Source: Okeania sp. SIO1I7
GTDB lineage: Bacteria > Cyanobacteriota > Cyanobacteriia > Cyanobacteriales > Microcoleaceae
Direction of reading: 5' to 3'
Length of the DNA stretch: 64,000 bases
NCBI GenBank assembly: GCA_010672585.1
Contig: JAAHGF010000006.1
Span: 412,278 to 476,277, forward strand
In this document: positions 16,086 to 24,987 of the stretch, piece after piece
Position numbering within the stretch: position 1 is the first letter of the stretch
Layout: each line of letters starts with the position of its first letter
The notes under the pieces: model-generated
Told to the model about the DNA's origin: nothing
The model's database searches: none
The model's input: only the letters and a program-made list of their open reading frames with translations
Made by a program: the position numbers and the translations under genes

Positions 16086-16739
16086 ATGATAAAGTTTGAT
16101 GCCTTTATAAATGCTATACATGCCGCAATACTATCTGCTAATGACGCATTGGTGTCTAAAAATCTTGATGTGTTAGACAAGTTTTTTGAAGTAACAGAAG
16201 ACAATGATGAATTCAAAAGTACGATTGATGAGGCTTTAACAGCTATCAATAATGTTCTTCAAGCACGCACACCAGGAACAGAGAGACTTACAAGACAAAA
16301 AGTTACATCAATGCTTGAATCTGTTCAGGAATTGAAAGAAGCGCTTTCCAAAAAGAGCGTCCCGGAGGCAGATATCGATCAGATCCTTCCAGATAAGCTG
16401 AAACCCAAAATGACCACAATTCAGTTTCCACAAAAAACTGACAGTGGCGTAGTTATGTGTGACGTGAGGGTGCCGCTGATAACTTTGGTGCCGTTGTCGA
16501 TGACGCAAATCTCGGAAGTACAATTCCGTACAGAATTGGAGATCCAGATTGAAAATGATGAATTATTAGTAAGCTTTACTTCCTCACAATCTGAGACACC
16601 AGATGAGATAAAGAACAAATCAGGTGGTTCGTCCCATGCTACCCTTCAGATTACTCTAACGCCTCATCATGGGACAGAGGGACTCAGAAAAATTGTTGAA
16701 GGATATGAAAAGATACTACGAGGACAAATCCCAAGCTAA
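16086..16739 (+). CDS. DUF2589-like protein, third and most divergent paralogue
   Basis: 217 residues. The first 110 residues are helical and unlike the other two paralogues. The core DVRVPLITLVPLSMTQISEV matches their conserved LPLIT(I/L)IPINSL strand pair, and LQITLTPHHGTEGLRKIVEG aligns with their C-terminal block, although the GQLP motif is lost. It begins 16 bases after the zinc-ribbon gene and is the last gene of the unit; a palindrome follows at 16759. The assignment to DUF2589 rests on alignment with its neighbours. Confidence 0.7.
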   Translation: MIKFDAFINAIHAAILSANDALVSKNLDVLDKFFEVTEDNDEFKSTIDEALTAINNVLQARTPGTERLTRQKVTSMLESVQELKEALSKKSVPEADIDQILPDKLKPKMTTIQFPQKTDSGVVMCDVRVPLITLVPLSMTQISEVQFRTELEIQIENDELLVSFTSSQSETPDEIKNKSGGSSHATLQITLTPHHGTEGLRKIVEGYEKILRGQIPS

Positions 16740-16758
16740 TTTGTTGAGAAGTCGCCCT

Positions 16759-16788
16759 AGGTTGGGTTATAGGAATGAAACCCAACCT
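16759..16788. repeat. Palindrome AGGTTGGGTT
   Basis: AGGTTGGGTT pairs with AACCCAACCT over a 10-base loop just after the last DUF2589 gene. This is a common cyanobacterial repeat and a plausible transcript end for the operon, although the T-run is weak. Confidence 0.65.
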
Positions 16789-16950
16789 AAGCAGGCTTTT
16801 GCGTTGCTAACTAGGGTGCTGCACCGGACAGCTTGGCGATCGCATTGCAGATAAGCTCTAGAAGTATTCTCTGTCTGCAGGCAGTAAAAGTTTTCGATAT
16901 AATCCTAAGTAAACATTTTTTAAGTAAACATTTTTCCCTCATACTAATTT

Positions 16951-17181
16951 ATGAACTACCGAGACATCATTACAATTGAACCTGAAAAACGTGGTGGTAA
17001 GCCTTGCGTCCGTGGCTTGCGTATTACAGTCTATGAAGTCCTTGAGTACCTAGCTTCCGAGATGACTGAAGCAGAAATTATCGACGATTTTCCCGATCTG
17101 ACGCGAGAAGATTTAAAAGCCTGCATTGCTTATGCTGCTGACGGAGATCATCAGTTTATGACTGCCCCATTATCTCCATGA
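16951..17181 (+). CDS. DUF433-family antitoxin
   Basis: 76 residues with clear DUF433 motifs: RGGKPCVRGLRITVYEVLEY, then MTEAEIIDDFPDLTREDLKACIAYAAD. It is the antitoxin type that pairs with DUF5615 PIN-like toxins. Its stop overlaps the ATG of the expected toxin, but only eight toxin-like codons remain. It is therefore an orphan antitoxin, and a different subfamily from the DUF433 protein at 5019. Confidence 0.87.
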   Translation: MNYRDIITIEPEKRGGKPCVRGLRITVYEVLEYLASEMTEAEIIDDFPDLTREDLKACIAYAADGDHQFMTAPLSP

Positions 17182-17237
17182 AATTACTTTTTGATGAAAA
17201 TGTGATGAAAATCTATGGTGAAACCTTCAATTATTGA
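17178..17237 (+). pseudogene. DUF5615-type toxin stub
   Basis: Begins MKLLFDEN, the hallmark N-terminus of DUF5615 PIN-like toxins, at the coupled ATGA with the DUF433 gene. It then diverges and stops after 19 codons. The next gene starts within it at 17215. A deletion or replacement has removed the toxin body. Confidence 0.55.
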
Positions 17238-17838
17238 CCCTGCTGCAAGTTACAGCTTTAGCCAGTATGGCACCCTACCCTTTGACACCGCCGATATTCT
17301 AGCTGAATTCGGGGTCACTTTCCAATCTGTTTCTCTCCAGCTCCCAGAACAACAACCCCTAGATCCCACCCCACTAACCAATGAATTGGCAGAAAATTTG
17401 GCGTTAGTAGATCCCATCTCAGAAATTGCCCGTCGAGAATCGCTCATTTTTCCAGTGCTGAAAACTGTCTGCAAATTTATCCAGTCACCCCTCAAGATTG
17501 AGTATTCGATCCGAGTTAGCAACCAACTGAAGGGAAATGTGGATTACTTCATTCCCACACCTCAAAATCTCGTAATTATTGAAGCAAAAAATGCCGATAT
17601 CGGCAAAGGATTTACCCAGCTTGCAGTAGAACTAATTGCCCTAGATCAATGGATTGATTCCCCTGTAGACTATCTCTATGGAGCAGTAACAACAGGAGAA
17701 ACCTGGAAATTTGGTTTGTTTGATCGCCAGCAAAAGTTGATTCAAAAAGACATCAATACCTACGGTGTCCCCAATGACTTGGCTAAAGTTCTCGCGATTT
17801 TGTTTGGCATTACACTTCAAACACCGAGTACGAATTGA
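17215..17838 (+). CDS. PD-(D/E)xK-like nuclease-fold protein
   Basis: 207 residues. A restriction-endonuclease-like core is visible: GNVDYFIP (D110), LVIIEAKNAD (E123, K125) and KGFTQLAVELIAL (Q135), the D...ExK...Q arrangement. The N-terminal 70 residues are Pro/Leu-rich and unassigned. It lies just after the DUF433 antitoxin, overlapping the toxin stub, and 62 bases before a protein of the same architecture at 17901. The role is unknown; DNA cleavage is only inferred from the fold, and many cyanobacterial proteins of this type have no known target. Being intact beside a broken toxin suggests that it replaced it. Confidence 0.68.
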   Translation: MVKPSIIDPAASYSFSQYGTLPFDTADILAEFGVTFQSVSLQLPEQQPLDPTPLTNELAENLALVDPISEIARRESLIFPVLKTVCKFIQSPLKIEYSIRVSNQLKGNVDYFIPTPQNLVIIEAKNADIGKGFTQLAVELIALDQWIDSPVDYLYGAVTTGETWKFGLFDRQQKLIQKDINTYGVPNDLAKVLAILFGITLQTPSTN

Positions 17839-17900
17839 CTGCCGAAGGCATGATACTAGGCCGAAGTGCTATAATTCAGTAAATAAAATAGGGGTTATTA

Positions 17901-18503
17901 ATGGCTTTTAGTGATTATAAAACTATTGCTCAAGTTCAAGAAGAGTATAATATCAAGTATTTGGAAGCAGACTTTATTGAAATTACCGATCTAAAACCTT
18001 CCGATCTGTTTGTTAAGGAATTGAAATTCAGCGAACATAATATGGATATATACACATCTGAATACTCAAGATGCGAAAATATTATTTATCCAATTTTAAG
18101 AGAAGTTTATAAAAGTTTTATCGATCAATATACTCTTTGGAGCCACAAGTCCATAACTTATGATGCTCAACTAAATGGAGCGCCTGATTACTTGTTCTCA
18201 ACAAAGTCAGAGTTAGGTAAAACTGTTTTGGGTTTTCCGATCGTCGTTGTTGTTGAAGCAAAAAAGAATGATTTTAGCGAGGGATGGGGGCAATGTCTAG
18301 CTGAGTTGATTGCTGTGCAAAAATTAAATCAAGCCGAGGAACTTCCTGTGTATGGGATAGTAACGGATGGAGAATTATGGCAATTTGGAAAATTAGTATC
18401 CGATGAATTTACAAAAAGCAAGTTGAGAATTACTATTACCGATTTAGATAAAATTTTCGGAACGATAAGTTTTTTATTATCAAGCAAAAGGGAAGCAGAT
18501 TGA
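17901..18503 (+). CDS. PD-(D/E)xK-like nuclease-fold protein, second copy type
   Basis: 200 residues. Same architecture as the gene before it: GAPDYLFS (D96), VVVVEAKKNDFSEGWGQCLA (E119, K121, Q131) and VYGIVTDGELWQFGKL, where the neighbour has LYGAVTTGETWKFGLF. Overall identity looks low outside these blocks, so the two are old paralogues. AGGGG precedes the ATG. The first 40 codons also occur, frameshifted, at 21314-21432, about 3.4 kb downstream, beyond the GST and TnpB genes. Confidence 0.7.
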   Translation: MAFSDYKTIAQVQEEYNIKYLEADFIEITDLKPSDLFVKELKFSEHNMDIYTSEYSRCENIIYPILREVYKSFIDQYTLWSHKSITYDAQLNGAPDYLFSTKSELGKTVLGFPIVVVVEAKKNDFSEGWGQCLAELIAVQKLNQAEELPVYGIVTDGELWQFGKLVSDEFTKSKLRITITDLDKIFGTISFLLSSKREAD

Positions 18504-18559
18504 AATTAAATTCGGTTTTTTCTTGCCTTCAACACCAAAGTTTAATAGCACTTACGCAA

Positions 18560-18625
18560 AGAAACCCGGTTTCTACAGTAAATCATTGTTTTTGACAATA
18601 AACATCTACGAGAAACCGGGTTTCT
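18560..18625. repeat. Palindrome AGAAACCCGGTTTCT
   Basis: Two self-complementary blocks, AGAAACCCGGTTTCT and AGAAACCGGGTTTCT, 36 bases apart. This is a widespread cyanobacterial dispersed repeat. Heptamer repeats (ACTGATA) follow at 18640-18670, in the gap before the convergent GST-like gene. Confidence 0.75.
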
Positions 18626-18720
18626 GGGTTCGCCAATAACTGATAACTGATAACTGATAACTGATAACTGAATAGCCCCTCTACAATCAAAGATTTGAAG
18701 AGGGAAATCCCACTCCATTG

Positions 18721-19938
18721 TTAAATTTGGGCGAAATCAGCGGGATTTTGGTCGCGCCGATCGCGCACCGGAATGGGTATTCCTTGGCGATCGCCAGATA
18801 GAGCTGCCGTGGTTTCTAATGCTTCTCTCAGTCGTTTGGCGGCATAGATGGACATATCTCTAGGTACACTAATACGATCGCGCAGGTAGCGCAGAGATGG
18901 ATCGGAACCAGATGGTGGCGGACAGAGTTCTCCTGTTATCATGTAAGTCAGAGCGCAACGCAAGGCTTCATCAAAAAGGCGATCGTCGGCTGGATTAACG
19001 CGAATGATATTATGACGATGCTTTATCACCCGGTGCAGAGCTTCTGTTCGAGACGTTTCCGGTTCTGGATACATCACATCTGGTAACCCGAACCAAGGAC
19101 CGCAATCTACTCGTTTTTGATTAATCTCAGTTTGAGATTCTTGGTTAGGATAGCATCCGCCCATTTGCGGTGGTAAATCGTGAGCATGGGTATGAAAATC
19201 GCTTTGTGTCCCTCGATAGGTGGATCGGGTTTCCATAGCATCAAACCAATCAGAAAACTTTGGATTTTCTTCCCGCAATGAATAGCCTTTGTAATAGTAG
19301 AGGCTGGCATTCATCCGCTCGACATAGGGAGTAAAAACCACATCAACTATACCAAATTCTTCCAGAAAATAAGGTCCTGGAGTATTGGCAAGAGCCGCTT
19401 CAACTTGAGCCACAATGGAGGTAAATTGATCTCGACTGCGTTGTTCGTCCCTTTGCGATCGCGTGGGGTAGCACAACCAAGTACACCAGCCACGAAAGAG
19501 TAGGCGTTCTAGCTGGCGCAGAGGCAGCGCTCGGCGATCGCCCATTCCTACCTGATTTAATGGGCCAAATGCGTCTTCTAATGCTAATAAGATATCATCA
19601 CTTTCTGTAATTAACTGACCGTCAAGTTCTACCGCTGGAAGCATTCCCGAACGCACCTTTTGCTTATACCACTTTTCTTTCGTTCCATAACAGAACATAG
19701 TGACCTTCTCTATACGGTACGGAATCTGCTTTTCCTCTAACCACAGCCACACTTTTTGGCAATAAGGACACCAAGCATGATGATCGCGATAAAGAGTAAC
19801 TCGCACATCTGATTCGGCTTGTCCAAACAGCCGCAATCTCGCTTGGGAATTGGTTGGTCCGTTAATGGTATCTCGCTCAAATGTAGCGAGTTGTTGTAGT
19901 TCTTCCCAACTCAAAGGCAAAGATTTGGTCGATCTCAT
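18721..19938 (-). CDS. Glutathione S-transferase family protein
   Basis: 405 residues. A thioredoxin-fold GST N-terminal domain lies at about 35-125: [20 protein letters not shown] with a CPYC redox motif, then [20 protein letters not shown] with the cis-Pro and the SD glutathione-contact motif. A helical GST C-terminal domain follows to about 245. The last 150 residues are an extension not found in standard GSTs. Conserved in cyanobacteria as far as I recall, substrate unknown; it could be a glutathione-dependent reductase or transferase. It faces the PD-(D/E)xK genes and lies directly beyond the right end of the TnpB transposon. Confidence 0.85.
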   Translation of the reverse strand: MRSTKSLPLSWEELQQLATFERDTINGPTNSQARLRLFGQAESDVRVTLYRDHHAWCPYCQKVWLWLEEKQIPYRIEKVTMFCYGTKEKWYKQKVRSGMLPAVELDGQLITESDDILLALEDAFGPLNQVGMGDRRALPLRQLERLLFRGWCTWLCYPTRSQRDEQRSRDQFTSIVAQVEAALANTPGPYFLEEFGIVDVVFTPYVERMNASLYYYKGYSLREENPKFSDWFDAMETRSTYRGTQSDFHTHAHDLPPQMGGCYPNQESQTEINQKRVDCGPWFGLPDVMYPEPETSRTEALHRVIKHRHNIIRVNPADDRLFDEALRCALTYMITGELCPPPSGSDPSLRYLRDRISVPRDMSIYAAKRLREALETTAALSGDRQGIPIPVRDRRDQNPADFAQI

Positions 19939-19980
19939 AAGTTACTGCTCCATAAAACTGATACAAAGCGTCACATAACG

Positions 19981-20130
19981 TAACAAGTTGATGTTTACTT
20001 CCTGCTTCTACTGAGGCCGTCGGCGGTTTCTCATCCACAGGCATTAACGGTCAAGCCGACCGCATGTCTCAAATTTATACTAGCATTTAAATCTCTATCT
20101 ATTGACAAGCCACACTCTGGGCAATCATAA
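19981..20130 (-). ncRNA. Candidate omega (re)RNA of the TnpB element
   Basis: TnpB proteins use a guide RNA made from the 3' part of tnpB and the transposon right end. On the minus strand, downstream of the tnpB stop, there is a small GC hairpin (GCCGACGGC) and a GAAGCAGGAAGTAAAC block of the kind seen at such right ends. The guide would then continue into the flank toward the GST-like gene. The boundaries are approximate; this is predicted from position only. Confidence 0.35.
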
Positions 20131-21116
20131 GTCCTCAAATGCAATGGCATATCTTGAACATGACCACAATTCGAGCAAGTTTTTGAGGACGGGAAAAACC
20201 TATCAGCTACTACTAACTCAGAACCGTACCACTGAGTTTTATATTCTAACTGCCTACGAAATTCATAAAACCCTTGGTCTGCTATAGATTTAGCTAGCTT
20301 ATGGTTAGCCATCATTCCAGAGACATTAAGGTCTTCAATAACAACATGGCCGTGGTTCTTGGCTAAATGTGTTGTCAATTTCTGAAGTGCATCTTTGCGG
20401 ATGTTAGCTACTCGTCTGTGCTGTCTAGCTAGCTTGATTACAGAGTTGTGCCAGTTATTTGAATGTTTTACTTTCCTGCTCAGTTCGCGTTGCAATTTTG
20501 CTAGTTTATCTTGAGCTGTACGGTAAGGTTTAATGCTTGGGAAAGCTTGACCAGTACTTAGTGTTGCTAGCGTTTTTACCCCTAAATCAACACCTACAAC
20601 ATCAGTAATTTTTGGTGTGGGAGTTGCACTAAATTCATAGCTCAAACTTAAGTACCAATTGCCCGCTTGTCTACTAATGGTTATTTTTTGAGTAGTCGCC
20701 TCAATTGGCTCATAAGTCTTAACCCAACCAATAAAAGGTAATTTATGACTCCATCCGTTTAATTCCACTGGCTTTCCACAATTATCAATTGTGAAAGAAT
20801 CTGATCTGCCTTTCTTCTTAAACCGTGGACGTTTACCCAACCCTTGAAAAAACCTTTTAAATGCTTCACCCAAGTTTCGGAAAGCATATTGGTAAACTTT
20901 AGATGACAGGTTTTTCATCCAGGGATAAAGAGGTTTTGTGTGATTGGTAAAAACCTCTCTCAGTTTACGGGCGTTGGGCTTATAACCATCCTTGTAAGCA
21001 GCATTCCATAAACTTAAACCCCAGTTATAAACCCACCTTGAATAACCTGCGTGTTGGGCTAAGAACGTTTTTTGCTTATTATTTAGTTTAAGTTTGGTTT
21101 TGATTGACTTGTACAT
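20031..21116 (-). CDS. tnpB: TnpB RNA-guided nuclease of an IS200/IS605-type element
   Basis: 361 residues, near full family length. The split RuvC-like catalytic triad is complete: D177 in GVDLGV, E261 in VIEDLNV and D342 in DRDLNAS. A four-Cys zinc ribbon (CSNCGH...CPECG, C314/C317/C332/C335) lies before the last motif. TnpB is an RNA-guided DNA nuclease that helps retain the element at the donor site. No tnpA transposase is adjacent, so this is a solo (IS1341-like) element that depends on TnpA elsewhere. It lies between two copies of the first 40 codons of the gene at 17901. A second, decayed tnpB of another lineage lies at 61516. Confidence 0.95.
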   Translation of the reverse strand: MYKSIKTKLKLNNKQKTFLAQHAGYSRWVYNWGLSLWNAAYKDGYKPNARKLREVFTNHTKPLYPWMKNLSSKVYQYAFRNLGEAFKRFFQGLGKRPRFKKKGRSDSFTIDNCGKPVELNGWSHKLPFIGWVKTYEPIEATTQKITISRQAGNWYLSLSYEFSATPTPKITDVVGVDLGVKTLATLSTGQAFPSIKPYRTAQDKLAKLQRELSRKVKHSNNWHNSVIKLARQHRRVANIRKDALQKLTTHLAKNHGHVVIEDLNVSGMMANHKLAKSIADQGFYEFRRQLEYKTQWYGSELVVADRFFPSSKTCSNCGHVQDMPLHLRTYDCPECGLSIDRDLNASINLRHAVGLTVNACG

Positions 21117-21313
21117 ACTTCATGGTCGCTTTCTATTTGAGTTTTATATTTTCTCAAGCCATATAGCCGACTTGAAAAACAATAGAGTATTGCCAAAATA
21201 TCCTCAAGCATTTCTGCTTCTGGAGATAAATCATCGAGTATAGCTTGGCTCTAGAATTTCCTAATAATAGCATAAACCGGAAAGTGACAAAAGAGAGATA
21301 GAAGTTATTCATA

Positions 21314-21432
21314 GCTTTTAGTGATTATAAAACTATTGCTCAAGTTCAACAAGAGTATAACTATCAAGTATTTGAAAGCAGACTTTATTGAAATTACCGA
21401 TCTAAAACCTTCTGATTTTTTTGTTAAGGAAT
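21314..21432 (+). pseudogene. Duplicate fragment of the nuclease-like gene at 17901
   Basis: Nearly identical to bases 17904-18020, with a single inserted C that breaks the frame after about 15 codons. The reading starts FSDYKTIAQVQ, as in the parent. It stops abruptly where the parent continues, marking a breakpoint. The ATG itself is not conserved. Confidence 0.85.
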
Positions 21433-21492
21433 TAAGGCTACACTCAGAAAAATTGTAAAATATCAGTCTTAACCAAATTAGAGGTGCTATAA

Positions 21493-22680
21493 ATGTCGAA
21501 ATCTAGTCAAGTTTTAATTGATGCTTTTCTCGCTGAACGTAATACACCAAATCCTCTCGGCGACCGTAGTCCTACCTGGGGTCGTCATGTAGACGATCTT
21601 TCTCTGGTCGATCCTGGAGAAATTGCAGAAAGTGTTGTAGTTATTGAACCCTGGGAGCATGTTGGCGAACGACCGAAGGATAAGGTTGGGGTCATTGCAT
21701 CAGAGAACGTGGCCTATATTGTCGATCAAATCCTGGGTTTACCCACCCTTATTGTGCCCGCTTGGAAGCATGGTATTTCTGACCTAAAGCGCTTTGCTTC
21801 CCTGGCAAGCGTAGCCAAACTTATAGTATTGGAAGGGGGCGAACCGGATGTTCATGTAAAAGATACTTTTTCGCCAGCATTTCCTCGTTCAGATGCTACG
21901 CAACTGATTGTTGAATTCCTTTTAAAACAGGTGCCTTTCATTGGCATTTGTCTCTCTCATCAGCTTACGGCACAGGCCCATGTAGAATTAATCCGTGAAT
22001 CTGTGGATCGTCTAGAAAAATCACAACAACCAGCGTTTGTTGCTGTCAGTCGTCGCATTGCCGAGGTGGCAAATCGCCTGAAGGTCGAAAAGAGTTATGG
22101 TACTGTCGCCCAATCTTGGAATGATGAATCGTTTGCCGTTGCTAAGAATGAAGCAATTAGCCATTCTAATACACGTTTATACCCCTACCGGGATATCGAT
22201 ATTCCTCATGTTCCGATTGAAATCACGGAGACATATCGTGTAGTAGCAAAACGTTTTGATGCCATCATTGATGTAGCGCTCCAGTACGAGAACGATCTGC
22301 ACATTCAGGCATTCCATGGCAACGAAGTATCAGAAGAATCAATACGCTTCGTATGTTGGGCTTATCAGCAAATTCACCATGCGGTCACTGCTTACAGCCT
22401 TGAAGCGGCCTCGATACTCGACCTACAAAGCCTAATGGATGCACCCATTGGTGTCGAAATTTTAGCTTCAACACATACTCAAAGTGGCGATCCGCTATGT
22501 GAGGTTGCAGCAACTGGTATTTATTGGGATAACGGCCGGAAAGCACTAACTACCCAGTTTCACCCAGAACTCGATGAATCCTTAATAACCGCATCTGAAG
22601 GTTGGGCACTTTCCTGGGAAGATATGAAAAATTCTGATGGAATTCGTTTGTTAGCACGTATCCTTCAGTCAGTTCTCTAA
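21493..22680 (+). CDS. Class I glutamine-amidotransferase-like protein
   Basis: 395 residues. It has the nucleophile-elbow motif VPFIGICLSHQL (C153) and a late TTQFHPELDE (H357, E359), so the Cys-His-Glu set of class I glutamine amidotransferases is present. The spacing is much longer than in a standard 190-residue domain: about 150 extra residues, largely helical, lie between the Cys and the His. No synthase domain is attached and no partner lies next to it. It might be an amidase or peptidase-like member or a free-standing subunit. A Shine-Dalgarno GAGGTG precedes the ATG. Confidence 0.75.
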   Translation: MSKSSQVLIDAFLAERNTPNPLGDRSPTWGRHVDDLSLVDPGEIAESVVVIEPWEHVGERPKDKVGVIASENVAYIVDQILGLPTLIVPAWKHGISDLKRFASLASVAKLIVLEGGEPDVHVKDTFSPAFPRSDATQLIVEFLLKQVPFIGICLSHQLTAQAHVELIRESVDRLEKSQQPAFVAVSRRIAEVANRLKVEKSYGTVAQSWNDESFAVAKNEAISHSNTRLYPYRDIDIPHVPIEITETYRVVAKRFDAIIDVALQYENDLHIQAFHGNEVSEESIRFVCWAYQQIHHAVTAYSLEAASILDLQSLMDAPIGVEILASTHTQSGDPLCEVAATGIYWDNGRKALTTQFHPELDESLITASEGWALSWEDMKNSDGIRLLARILQSVL

Positions 22681-22689
22681 AAATGAGTG

Positions 22690-22860
22690 ATATCATGTCC
22701 GGTAGCATCGGTATTGTATAGCAAAGGCAAGGAAGAGGGAAGAGGGAAGACGGAAGAGGTAAAGAAGAGGGAGGAAGGCTACCCTCGCAAGAAAAAAATC
22801 TAAATTTCCTGTAGATATTCACCCTTGGGTTTACACAAACGATTGCGTTCGGACATGATC
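22690..22860. repeat. MITE-like element, ATATCATGTCCGG family, copy
   Basis: Same ends and internal TTTACACAAACGAT block as the copy at 10162-10306. The interior is expanded by a GAAGAGG-type purine repeat. It begins about ten bases after the stop of the amidotransferase-like gene. Confidence 0.78.
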
Positions 22861-23303
22861 TGACAAACCGCTTCCCTCTCACCACTTATCCTAAACACAA
22901 TAATTTTCTTCAAGTGCGATGATCCGATTTTGTTGTAGTAATGAGCGATCGCCGATTGTTTCGGGTGAGCTAGCACGAGAGCAATCTATCAATAAATGGA
23001 TGCTCACCGCCGCCATTCCCTTGAAAAGTTAAAAATTAAAAGTCAAAAGTAAGATTTGAGAGGTTTCAAACCTCAAACGAGCTGATAATATTAAATCCGT
23101 TTAATTCGGTATAAAAAAATGTTCTATCTTCAACCATTACCAAATATTTCTTAATCTCCCCATCCCTCAATCTAATTACACCGATGCTACCGGATTTGAT
23201 ATAACTGATAACTGACTATAGGGCGATCGCCAATGAGAAGTCAAAAGTAAGATTTGAGAGGTTTCAAACCTCAACCGAGCTGATAACTGATATAGAATCC
23301 GGT
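22861..23303. other. Intergenic, no gene seen
   Basis: It contains two HIP1 sites and a direct repeat of GAGAGGTTTCAAACCTCAA (near 23057 and 23256, itself palindromic). A degenerate end of the CCGGACATGATAT family lies near 23180-23205, followed by the start of the IS element. Confidence 0.55.
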
Positions 23304-24267
23304 TATAGAACCCCTGATCGTATCTTTTGAAGAATAAGTTTATACTAAGTAGCGATCGCCAATTATTATCACTAAGATTTGGGTAAATGCCATATTCAAG
23401 TAGTTTGACAGATAAAGAATGGGTTTTGATTGAACCGTTATTACCAAAAAAGAAGAAAACTTGTCCAACAAAATGGACTAAAAGGCAAATACTCGATGGT
23501 GTTCTCTACCAACTTAAGAATGGTTGTAATTGGTGCGATTTGCCCAAAGATTTGCCTCCTTATTCCACAGTTTTTTGGCATTACAAACAGTGGCGCTCTC
23601 AAGGAGTAATTGAGAATATCAGAGATGTTTTACACAGCGGGAGTACGACAACAGGTTAAAAAAAAGCCAGATGGACAACTTTAATTATTATTGATTCACA
23701 GGCAGTAAAAAATACCTGTAATGCTAGTGTCAAGTCCAAAGGATTCTGTTTTTACAAGGCAACTAACGGAATCAAGAGACATCTAGCAGTAGATAGTCTC
23801 GGCTTTCCTTTTTTTGTCCATTGTACCAAAGCATCAGTTTCTGATGATATGGGGTTAATTGAAATGTTGTCAGACAACATTGATTACTTTAAGCCTAAAC
23901 CTGTAAACATTCCTAAAATTACTATTTTGCTTGACCATGGATATCACCCTGAAAAAATCACACAGGAGTTAGAGAAAGTTTATCCAGGGATTATGACCAA
24001 GATTCGATTTAAACTATCACCAAAACCATCAAAAGCTCAGAAAAAACAGGAAGGAAAAACAGGATTTGTTCCGGTCAAAGCCAGGTGGGTGATTGAAAGA
24101 ACAAACTCCGTATGGGGAAAGGTGTAAGAGTTTAACTAAAAATTTTGTTTGCGGAGCATTCCGTAGGAAAAGAACCCTGGAAAATGCTACTGCCAAGATT
24201 AACCTTTGTTTTATTCGACTATTGCTCAAGAGGTTGGCGATCGCATAGATACCAAATGGGTTCTATA
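23304..24267 (+). mobile_element. IS5-family insertion sequence, decayed
   Basis: About 964 bases bounded by TATAGAACCC (23304-23313) and GGGTTCTATA (24258-24267), a perfect 10-base inverted repeat. It encodes a broken IS5-type transposase. It sits between degenerate ends of other repeats (GAATCCGG left, CCGGATTC at 24360), so it probably inserted into or beside an older repeat. Confidence 0.8.
23387..24248 (+). pseudogene. IS5-family transposase, frameshifted
   Basis: Starts MPYSSSLTDKEWVLIEPLLP, the typical N-terminus of IS5-group transposases (DUF4096-like), with WCDLPKDLPPYSTVFWHY. The frame breaks near 23640-23690. It resumes with IIDSQAVKNT (first catalytic Asp region) and KGFCFYKATNGIKRHLAVD, then ILLDHGYHPEKI (second Asp) and ARWVIERTNSVW (catalytic Glu). 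A further shift follows before NATAKINLCFIRLLLKRLA. A 20-base GGAGCATTCC-type insertion near 24152 has added foreign codons. With at least two frame breaks it is inactive. Confidence 0.85.
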
Positions 24268-24387
24268 TAGTATATGTTGATAATTCTATAATTACTTCAA
24301 TATTTAATCTCCCCCACTCCCCCAGTCCCCTACTGCAAACTATACAATAACTATTCAACCGGATTCTATATGAGTCGGGTACAATTT

Positions 24388-24726
24388 TCATAGCTCCCCT
24401 GTAATTATTGACAACTGATAACTGATAATTGAAATGACCTTTGCTCTTCTTGTTCAATTCTAACTTATGCAATCAGATCGCCGGAATAGATGCCATGACT
24501 TTGTTAGATTTCTGCTCGGAGGGAATTTAAACATTCTAAAGCTTTTTGAAATTGGCGATCGCCTTCACCAGAAATTCTATCACTTCTTTATTTAAGAGTT
24601 TCTAATCCCAGACGTACTACTTCCACAGCAACTTCAGAGAGTGTCTGATGTTTTTGAGCGCTAACGATCGTAGGATGTCGTACGGTTCTGGTTTGAAAAC
24701 CAGTGGGGATATGGATATTTTGTCAT
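24388..24726 (-). pseudogene. Decayed copy of the small antitoxin-like gene at 6992
   Basis: Aligns base by base with 6992-7309. It still opens MTKYPYP and keeps QKHQTLSEVAVEVVRLGLETL, but contains several in-frame stops, a frameshift near the start and an insertion of ACTGATA-type heptamer repeats near its 3' end. The intact copy is upstream at 6992. Confidence 0.85.
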
Positions 24727-24987
24727 CTTATTCTCTGTACATAAATGTTTTGAGAATGCTTCCTATTATATCATTATTTTGAATAAATTGAGAAACGCTC
24801 ACTCACCTGCTTTATTTTTGTAGATTGATCGCTTTCAGCAAAAATATAATGCTGATTTTAGATTTCTCAAAAATTTTCAACTCTATTCCCATTTATCAAA
24901 ATAGTATGTTACTCTGTAAGCATGGGAAAAAGTACGCGCAGATAGGGTCGCTTTTCAAACTATTAAAACTATGTCGAAAGCAATAAT

